64,000 bases of DNA from Microglena sp. YARC (lineage: Eukaryota; Chlorophyta; Chlorophyceae; Chlamydomonadales; Chlamydomonadaceae). Shown piece by piece: positions 58,301 to 64,000 of this stretch. The stretch is taken from contig CM039462.1 in NCBI GenBank assembly GCA_022414725.1, positions 72,973,803-73,037,802 of the forward strand, in the 5' to 3' direction. Below the pieces are notes generated by a model that was not told the origin of the DNA, did no database searches, and saw only the letters and a program-made list of their open reading frames with translations. How positions within the stretch are numbered: the first letter of the stretch is position 1; every line of letters starts with the position of its first letter. Position numbers and translations under genes: made by a program.

Positions 58301-59109
58301 TCAGAATCATTCAGGGCTCCTTCGATTCTGAAGAGAAGTTTAACATGCTTTCCGAGAAAATAAGAAATAATATCCCTCATGTCACTAAATTGAATGTCAA
58401 AAATACTGAGTATTTCATTTCACGTGTATACTTCCAAACCACATTGGATTTATTGCACAACAATGAGCTAGATAGTATAGCGAAGGCTCTATTTATGGAC
58501 GCTGCTGCAGTAAATATCCGCCCTGACCAGAACATACGTATGAAAACGATGTTGTTTCTGTCAACGCAAGGAGGAGATGGAACTGGTTTATATTGGGATA
58601 TTACCCGGGGACTTAATGTTGCTTTCTCATTGACCCCTGGTGTGACTGGTCCATTAGCATTTTGGCTTTTTATCCCCCCTTGGGGATTTGAAGAATTTAT
58701 TGCTTTTGTGCAGTCTAGCAATTGTGTGGAGGTCGTCAGAGAAAAGTTTGAGGAAGCTATTAGACTACAAACTGACTTCCCCTTGTTGTCAGCGGATGAA
58801 ATGTTTCAATTACATCGCCAAGTCCCCAACTTGGTCCGAATTGTTTCCCAAAGCCATGGACAGGTAGTTCATGTGGCTCCAGGATGGATCCACAGTGTTG
58901 TGAACGTTTTACCAAATTGGAAGCTAGCTTTTGATTTCGAGAGATTGGAAGAGTTCCCTTTATATGCATATTACAGAAAAATATTTGGATATGATTTTTT
59001 TCAAGATAGATGTCCAGAAGATTACGTCACACTGGATGCAGTTATCAAAGACAATGTTGATATGATGACGAAGGGCCATGTACCCGACTCGTTGACACAA
59101 GTAACCTAA
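55348..59109 (+). CDS. Spliced gene ending in a JmjC-like domain
   Basis: Exon 1: 55348-55536 (starts MPKSTQVAQNTKG inside the inverted-repeat arm; basic). Exon 2: 57489-57652 (SILKSSRRGKLLMCIMTISI). Exon 3: 57997-59109. Exons 2 and 3 join in phase; exon 1 is one base out of phase, and a one-base change in its run of eight G (about 55495-55502) would reconcile it. Exon 3 opens with a CMYC...CPLC zinc-binding pair, then a helical region, then a JmjC-like cupin: GDGTGLYWDITRGLNVAFSL, LAFWLFIPPWGFEEFI and HVAPGWIHSVVNVLPNWKLA. JmjC oxygenases bind iron with HxD/E...H; here the first His is Tyr (LYWD) while Asp and the distal His (GWIH) remain, so catalysis is doubtful. The second intron contains inverted 195-bp satellite copies; the first contains a ~100-bp GTGTGT-rich minisatellite (55.57-56.13 kb) and a LINE fragment. 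Confidence 0.7.
55570..56135 (+). repeat. GT-rich ~100-bp minisatellite in intron 1
   Basis: Five to six irregular units with AGCCAGATGTGTGTGTATGT, CATGCTTGATTGGCTGAGTG and GTCATCTTGTAGTGCATGGA. Confidence 0.75.
56520..56925 (-). mobile_element. LINE reverse-transcriptase fragment
   Basis: The minus-strand frame has RT blocks in the right order: FAAYFDFSSACNTVDHDKLL (block A, the D..(K/S)A.(D/N)(T/S)(V)DH pattern), MYDLGITVDVIETVKGIYNG and RGTIQGDTLSPLLFIIFIEP (block B, G..QGD.LSP.LF). It breaks off before the YADD block. Typical of L1-like non-LTR retrotransposons of algae and plants. It lies in an intron of the JmjC-like gene, antisense to it. Confidence 0.85.
56880..56951. repeat. 30-bp inverted repeat at the LINE fragment edge
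   Basis: Arms 56880-56909 and 56922-56951 match at 29 of 30 positions with a 12-nt loop. It marks the point where the LINE copy stops, suggesting fold-back during truncation. Confidence 0.85.
57680..57945 (-). repeat. 195-bp satellite, inverted copy inside an intron
   Basis: About 1.3 monomers in the opposite orientation to those at 43-52 kb (TTCATAGGTTGTTCTTGATT, AATTAATGGATGATGCCTTG), within the 57653-57996 intron. Confidence 0.85.
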
Positions 59110-59144
59110 AATATTTAATGGGTATATGCTCTTGTAGTTACATA

Positions 59145-59215
59145 TGTGTCCCACTTTATTCGAGAAAAACTGTGCCTAATATTTACACATCGACATATTT
59201 GTCATTTTGTAAAAC
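59145..59215. repeat. Inverted match of the 32.74-32.82 kb element end
   Basis: TGTGTCCCACTTTATTCGAG through GCCTAATATTTACACATCGA is the near reverse complement of 32.74-32.82 kb. A short TTAACTTAACTTAAC repeat follows. Confidence 0.65.
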
Positions 59216-59266
59216 ATCTTAACTTAACTTAACTTGACTTTGCTCCAAAGCACCAGTATCACACTC

Positions 59267-59686
59267 CTATCGTTCAGTCGACAGAGTGGCCCAGATTTCC
59301 CTGGCCTCATCCTCAAGATTTGCCAGTTCCTGCTCTGACAACTGTGGCACACAACCCGGTGGCACCGACTTGACCGTCACAACATCACATAACTTAGAAT
59401 CGAACCCGTCCATCTGCACTTTCTCCTCCATCAAACCACGTTGTTTCACCGATTCCTGGCTCAGCGGTCCCGGTATGACCTCTCCATGGGATTGCATCCC
59501 CGTAAGAATGATCGTCAGCATCACTGCAGCTGCTGCAATCGCTTCATCCAATATCTCCCCACCACCAATGACGGATGACAATCCGGGCACCCACACCTCG
59601 TGGAATTCGAAACCGTCCCTTGAGCACTTGTTGTGAACACCAAAGAATTCGTACGAATCATCATACTCAAAAAATCTGGTAATCAT
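59267..59686 (-). CDS. HicB-like antitoxin-fold protein, 139 aa
   Basis: Residues 25-75 (FHEVWVPGLSSVIGGGEILD, EAIAAAAVMLTIILTGMQSH, GEVIPGPLS) follow the HicB-family pattern: strand, (V)PGL..V.(G)G.(T)..EA......L...L......G..IP.P. In bacteria this fold binds the HicA toxin; eukaryotic and viral homologues exist without a known partner. No HicA-like gene is adjacent. The C-terminal half is hydrophilic (LSEQELANLEDEAREIWATL). An intact, intronless frame, with a start supported by the following strand FFEYDDSYEFFGVHN. Confidence 0.6.
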   Translation of the reverse strand: MITRFFEYDDSYEFFGVHNKCSRDGFEFHEVWVPGLSSVIGGGEILDEAIAAAAVMLTIILTGMQSHGEVIPGPLSQESVKQRGLMEEKVQMDGFDSKLCDVVTVKSVPPGCVPQLSEQELANLEDEAREIWATLSTER

Positions 59687-59779
59687 GGCGATCGTCGTGC
59701 TGCAAGGAGTAACATATGTTTACGCTGTAGAATAAGTGGGAGCTTTACGGCGCCGGTGAAATACCACTACTTTTAACGA

Positions 59780-60790
59780 CACCTTGTATTTTGGGGATTC
59801 TGAAACCCAGCCCCAGACAAGGCCCTTTGGTAAAAGAGAACCAGAACAAGTTCAGTAAATTGGCGTGTTTTTGTGTTTCCGTGTTTTGCATGAGCCTCCG
59901 CATCTTACGCAACCGCTTTCGCTGTGGTAATGGGGTCATCCAAAGAAACCGCACAATCAGTTTAAGTACCCAAGTGACACCAATGCAGTTAGAGACATCC
60001 CTGATGAGAGAAGGGTTGGCTTTAAACGCCTCCGATACCAAAAATGGTTTGCAGCCAACAGCAATGATGAGAATGGCTTGATTCCCTTTACATCCGCCTT
60101 ACATAAGCAGGATCAGATTCGTTCTATAGCACAGTTTAGAATGGGTTCCCATTGGCTGAACACAGAAAGAATGAGGGTGGTGGATAGAGCACACATCCCT
60201 CGCTCAATGAGACACTGTCAAATGTGTGGGTTCCAAAAAACTGAGGATGAAATGCATATGTTTGAGTGCCCTTTTTATAATGATATTCGCCTCCGCTACC
60301 AGAATCTGTTTACAGATATTTATAGGCATGTCCATGAGGATACCGACTTAACCGTATGGAATGTGGAATTCTGCGATTCCACATTCAGAACCTTTATGAA
60401 TGGAAATGGCACTAAGTCTTTTTGGAGCAACCTAGCCGACTATCTTTCTACTTGTAGAAGAGCAAGACAGGAAGCCCTGGACTGCTTAGTGGCACCGTAA
60501 TTTATTATCCCTTTTTTTTCTTCTTGAGACTTCTCATTTGTTAGCTTCTTACCTCCGCCACTGTAAGTGGTTGAGATCTGGGTCCTGCTCTAAGGGGTTT
60601 AATACCTACGCCACCAAAACGGTGGTTGGGAGTTTGGTTTGTTTGTCCTCGACACACCCCTGATGTAATGGGTTTTTTGCTTTGTGGGTGCTTTTTCTTT
60701 CTGTTTAAAGCACAGAGTCTCATACACCCTCGCGGTGTCAAGTAGACTTTAACATGTAATGTAATGTATGTAATGTAATCACAAGCAGAC
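59780..60790 (+). mobile_element. LINE 3' end (post-RT domain and tail)
   Basis: The open frame from about 59970 to 60500 encodes the C-terminal part of an L1-like ORF2: QIRSIAQFRMGSHWLNTER and the zinc-knuckle CQMCGFQKTEDEMHMFECPF followed by helices to LDCLVAP. The 3' untranslated part runs to about 60760 and ends in a short tail of TGTAATG units. The 5' part (reverse transcriptase, endonuclease) is absent here; it is a 5'-truncated insertion. Confidence 0.85.
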
Positions 60791-60879
60791 TCTATTGGGT
60801 TTCTTAAGGGGGACTGTAAATGCGGTTGCGTGACATGACAAAAGCGGCTTTAATCAGAGGCGACACTTAGTGTTCCGTG

Positions 60880-60987
60880 TTGAATTGATTTGAATTGATT
60901 TGAATTGATTTGAATTGATTTGATTTGAATTGATTTGAATTGATTTGAATTGATTTGAATTGATTTGAATTGATTTGAATTGAATGG
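60880..60987 (+). repeat. GAATTGATTT decamer array
   Basis: About ten copies of TTGAATTGATTTGAATTGAT-type decamers. A related AATTGAATTG array occurs in each satellite block at 44.5, 45.7, 47.5 and 52.4 kb. Confidence 0.9.
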
Positions 60988-61097
60988 ATTTGCTCGCAGC
61001 ACTCCTGCTCGATCATCATTCTCGATCACCAAGACGGAGCCCCTGAAGACGAGCTTGGACAAGACCTCATGTCCATCGTTCAAGTATATTGTTGCCG

Positions 61098-62524
61098 ATG
61101 GAACGGTCGAAGACGCTACAAAGTCAAATAATAGGTGTTCCTGCCTCCCGGCCGATTTTTTTAAATTTCTAATCAGGATTTAGAGCCTCCTGAACGACTC
61201 GCTAGCTTGAGACATCAGCACCAAGGAATCACAAATCCGCTCCATACCATGTTTCGCAACCAGTCAAAATCGGCCGGGAGGCAGGAACGCCCATTAAATG
61301 CCAAACCCAAGTTGAGGACCTTAAAGCTGAAGCTGAACCCAACCAAGGATCAGAAATCGATGCTGGCAGAGTTTGTGGGGTGCAGCCGGTTCATGTACAA
61401 CAAGGCGGTGGCAGCACGGTTGGGCGTCGGAAGCACTCACAAGTCTGTCTTCCGAATTCGAGACAGGTATGTGACGAACAAGGTGAGGGGGAAGGGGAAG
61501 ATGCCAAACCCGTACTTCAAGAATCGCCAATGGTTGCTTCAGTGCCCCAAAAGCGTACGCCAAAGCGCAATCAAGGCTGCCTTGGCAAACATCAAGGCTT
61601 GCTTTTCGAATCTGAAAGCAGGTAACATCAAGCAGTTTTCAGCTCCGTTCAGACGGAAGAAGACAGAGCTTGAGAGGGGTTGGGCCATTGAGATGGATCA
61701 GAAGAACGTTTCCAAGGATGGCGACAAACTCTTCATCTTCAAAGACATATTGGGCAACGTGCGCTACTTCGGTAGCAAACAACTCCATAAGTTGATGCCT
61801 GAGGAAAATCCGACCCACGATCCAAAGGTCCAAAAATCCCGCTTCGGCGAATATTTCCTCGTATTGTCTGTCGCTTACAGGGACAGGAGGGCAGAGCGGA
61901 AGCCTGTCCATCCAGACAAGGTTGCAACTGCATCCATCGACCCAGGCGTCCGCAAAACAATGGTCACGTACTCACCAGAGAATGAGGAATCCTTCATGCT
62001 TGGTCAGGGACAGGCATCCGACCTTGTCAAACTCCTGCTGGTTCATGACAAGCTGCAGTCAAGGTTGGATACTGAGAAAAACTTACGATCAAAAGAGAGG
62101 ATGAAGATAAAGAAGCAGATGATTCGCATTCGGAAGAGAATTTTTTACCTCAAGAAAGAGTTTAGGGACCACAAATTTCTTGGCCGCTCGCTACGATGTG
62201 TTGTTGGTACCTCAATTGGAGACGGCGAAGATGACAATCAGTGCTGAACGGGAGCTGACAACCAAGGTTGCCCGTCAGATGCTGACTTTGAGCCACTCTG
62301 TGCTGTTCAATCGGCTGAAGGAGAAGTGTGAAGAGTACGGGACAGTGTTCTTGCATGTGCTTGAGCATTACACAAGTCAGACATGCCCTATGTGCGGTTT
62401 CTTAAACAAGTGTGGAGGAGAGACATACATCTGCAAGAACTGTCAATTCACCTGCGACAGAGACATTGTGGGGGCAGCTGGCATCTTCCTGAAGGCAGTT
62501 CGAACAGAAAATCCCTGTTCGTAA
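61098..62524 (+). pseudogene. Fanzor (eukaryotic TnpB-like) nuclease, type A, MITE at the 5' end and one frameshift
   Basis: An RNA-guided DNA nuclease of the TnpB/Fanzor family. The N-terminal block LRTLKLKLNPTKDQ and GCSRFMYNKAVAAR is typical of TnpB. RuvC-I has the catalytic Asp in ATASIDPGVRKTMVTY. After a long coiled helix the RuvC-II Glu is in LLVPQLETAKM, the zinc finger is CPMCG...CKNC and RuvC-III is TCDRDIVGAAGIFLKA. All three acidic residues and four cysteines are present. Two lesions: a MITE (61131-61294) lies between codon 11 of the apparent original start (61098) and the rest, changing phase, and a one-base shift near 62178 separates RuvC-I from RuvC-II. An ATG inside the MITE (61249) is in frame with the body, so a new N-terminus could have been supplied. 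Confidence 0.8.
61131..61294. mobile_element. MITE family 2 (164 bp) in the Fanzor 5' end
   Basis: Same length and sequence as the nested element at 17341-17504, inverted. TA is at 61129-61130 and 61295-61296. Confidence 0.9.
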
Positions 62525-62667
62525 AGGACAGCAGCCCGGGGGAGTTGACCCCTATGATACCCCTATGGAGAATTCTTTGTCTTTCTTACTACATGTCCCC
62601 CGGACCTCCGGATGTGTAATAAGAAATTCATAGGTTCGAGGATATACGGGTAGCTTAAATTCAACGG
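62480..62667 (+). ncRNA. Fanzor type-A 3' region / putative guide-RNA and right end
   Basis: Spans the last 14 codons, the stop at 62522-62524 and 143 bp beyond, ending TTAAATTCAACGG. It is conserved as an independent unit at 25871-26041. In TnpB and Fanzor systems the guide RNA is encoded exactly here and runs off the element end. The RNA identity is inferred from position and separate conservation; I have not shown a fold. Confidence 0.45.
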
Positions 62668-62774
62668 GAATATCACTCGGGAAGAACAAAAACGGTCCCA
62701 TCGTTGTCACGGTCACTCGGGAAGAAAAAAAACAGAGGTTTTACTAACTAAGTATATAACTATAGACTATATAA
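62668..62774. other. Short spacer
   Basis: Contains a duplicated CACTCGGGAAGAA word (about 62675 and 62713). Nothing else seen. Confidence 0.4.
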
Positions 62775-63656
62775 CTAAAGCGTCTGGAAGACGAGGGACA
62801 TGGAGCGAAGCTCAATTGCAAGCTCGTCGAGCGTAGCTCGCTTGGTGGCGAGGTACGCCTCACGCTGTGAGGGAGTCTGTTTCATGCACGCGAGGTGCGC
62901 GCACGTGCCCAGGGTGAAGGGGGGGTCACCAGGGGTGCAAACGGTAACCTGACGGCGGCTGCGAGGGTTGCCTTTAGAGGTGACAGCAGTGCAGCCCAGG
63001 GTGAAGGAATACCCCACTATGGTAAATGCACCTATATTGGCACCAACCTGCAGCTCGTTCTTCAGCGGGGCCCCGCGTCCAACCCGACCGGAGGCCAAGG
63101 AGGAGGAGGGGGAGCCCGTGGAGAACGCGCCAGCAGACGTGGCGGTACCACTAGAGAGGGCAGGAGCAGGAACAGTAGTAGAATCAGTAGAAGCAGTAGA
63201 AGCAGTAGCAGCCGGAGCCCCAGAGGGTGACACCGTGGCGCGGGGGCGCTTACAGCTACCGCCGGACCCAGTGCCAACGTCCTCGGTGATTTCGTCGTCC
63301 TCTGGGAGGGCGACAGCAATGGCATCGATTAAGTATAAGCAGCAGGGTGAAGTAGAAGCAGCAGCATCTTGGGCAGCCGCAGTAGCGACTGCAACTGGTA
63401 GCAACATGGCCTGGAGAGGCCCCTTCTCCCCTTTCGGGGAATCTTGGATAAACTTTCTGTGCGCAATCTTCATTGTGCCGACAGAGTCGGCGAGGCACTT
63501 AGGCACGCTGATCAAGGAAATGATAACGTTGCAAATGCCCTTCAAATGAGGGACGGTGACGTTTTGGGATATCTTCTTTCGGTCCTTCTTCTGGACGACG
63601 TCGAAGATATTTGTTGTATCGACGAACGCATTGATCTGGGCAGACATGGTAGACAT
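62775..63656 (-). CDS. Alanine/serine-rich protein with conserved Cys-His C-terminus, intact paralogue
   Basis: I chose ATG 63656 (MSTMSAQINAFVDTTNIFDV) because it aligns with the start of the broken paralogue at 4866; the frame is open further upstream but into a GTT repeat. Layout: N-terminal helical domain (KKISQNVTVPHLKGICNVII, CLADSVGTMKIAHRKF), a low-complexity Ala/Ser/Thr middle with a KRPRATVSP basic spot, and a conserved C-terminal domain (KNELQVGANIGAFTIVGYSF, GCTAVTSKG, CAHLACMKQTPSQREAYLA). The first and last domains are conserved with the paralogue while the middle is not, so the outer domains carry the function. Unknown family; possibly nucleic-acid binding. Confidence 0.7.
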   Translation of the reverse strand: MSTMSAQINAFVDTTNIFDVVQKKDRKKISQNVTVPHLKGICNVIISLISVPKCLADSVGTMKIAHRKFIQDSPKGEKGPLQAMLLPVAVATAAAQDAAASTSPCCLYLIDAIAVALPEDDEITEDVGTGSGGSCKRPRATVSPSGAPAATASTASTDSTTVPAPALSSGTATSAGAFSTGSPSSSLASGRVGRGAPLKNELQVGANIGAFTIVGYSFTLGCTAVTSKGNPRSRRQVTVCTPGDPPFTLGTCAHLACMKQTPSQREAYLATKRATLDELAIELRSMSLVFQTL

Positions 63657-63748
63657 GACAAAAGATTTGGGGAAACGAGGGGGAGAGAGGAGATATTTGG
63701 GTTTATAAGTTGTTCTTGTTGTTGTTGTTGTTGTGTTTTCAAAATGCG

Positions 63749-63756
63749 TTAATTTT
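63749..63756 (-). promoter_or_regulatory. AAAATTAA, variant of the early-promoter word
   Basis: On the minus strand AAAATTAA inside an A-run, 93 bp upstream of the ATG at 63656, in the same position and context (A-run, then TTRACGC, then an AAC repeat) as the AAAATTGA of the paralogue at 4.94 kb. Confidence 0.4.
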
Positions 63757-63892
63757 TTTTTATCATGGAACAACTTGTTGCAACCCTTTAATAATTGAAA
63801 GGGTCACGGCGACTTCTCGTCCACTCGTCATCGAATGAAGTGTAAACAACCATTCATTCTTCAGTGACAGAAACGAATCAATTTAATTTTCC

Positions 63893-64000
63893 ATGAGTTC
63901 CTTTGACGAAATCAATGGAGATGTATTGGAGATCATTCTATCCAATGCGATTTCGAACGAATGCCACCTCAAACAAGTGGTTCTCGTTTGCAAACAGTGG
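63893..64000 (+). CDS. F-box-like protein, N-terminal part (partial)
   Basis: An ATG at 63893 opens a frame to the window edge encoding MSSFDEINGDVLEIILSNAI and CHLKQVVLVCKQW, a good F-box-like head ((L)P.(D)VL..I......L.....VCK.W). In giant viruses such heads usually precede ankyrin or other repeats, which would lie beyond the window. Confidence 0.6.
   Translation, partial: MSSFDEINGDVLEIILSNAISNECHLKQVVLVCKQW

Noticed and set aside
1..64000. rRNA and tRNA genes
   Set aside because: I saw no convincing cloverleaf or rRNA segment by eye; a tRNA search program would be needed to exclude them.

Overview
The window reads as eukaryotic nuclear DNA carrying a decayed, transposon-riddled copy of a large nucleocytoplasmic (giant) DNA virus, next to repeat-rich host DNA. 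The viral signal is strongest at 1-33 kb, 39.7-40.3 kb and 59.3-64 kb. It consists of compact, mostly intronless genes of families common in giant viruses: ankyrin/F-box proteins, an internally repeated DKPWNW protein, a dual-specificity phosphatase, an Rnl2-type RNA ligase, a clamp-loader (RFC1-like) subunit, thioredoxin-fold proteins, a glycine-rich fibre-like protein with FN3-like repeats, a metacaspase-like protein, and Fanzor (eukaryotic TnpB) nucleases. Three of these genes have the octamer AAAATTGA (the mimivirus-type early promoter word) 65-78 bp upstream of their start. The host signal is clear at 33.3-39.7 kb and 40.5-60.8 kb: spliced exons (histone H3-like, JmjC-like, chromodomain, CCHC), LINE fragments, and long satellite and minisatellite arrays. 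The host is most plausibly an alga or other protist, but I cannot name the species.

Layout. 1-33 kb: virus-like genes separated by MITEs with TA target duplications, a dispersed GC-rich repeat, and solo 3' ends of Fanzor elements. 33.25-39.67 kb: one 6.4-kb insertion with imperfect terminal inverted repeats, flanked by ATCGTCGG, splitting an ankyrin gene whose reading frame resumes on the other side; it carries inverted ~178-bp satellites and the 3' exons of a histone H3-like gene. 40.5-55.4 kb: 30-bp, 195-bp and G-rich arrays in higher-order units, enclosed (41.88-55.36 kb) by ~1.2-kb inverted repeats; two spliced genes start inside these arms and point outward. 55.3-59.1 kb: the right-hand of these genes, ending in a JmjC-like domain. 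59.3-60.8 kb: a HicB-like gene and a LINE 3' end. 60.9-64 kb: a Fanzor element whose 5' end is disrupted by a MITE, an intact paralogue of the broken alanine-rich gene at 3.9-4.9 kb, and the start of an F-box gene.

State of the genes. At least seven virus-like ORFs appear as two overlapping frames joined by a single shift. Together with the MITE and TE insertions this suggests an endogenised, non-functional viral region, although assembly indels could also explain part of it. The most notable points are the Fanzor elements with separately dispersed 3' ends, the frame-perfect insertion of a histone-bearing element into a viral-type ankyrin gene, and the divergent gene pair born from an inverted repeat.
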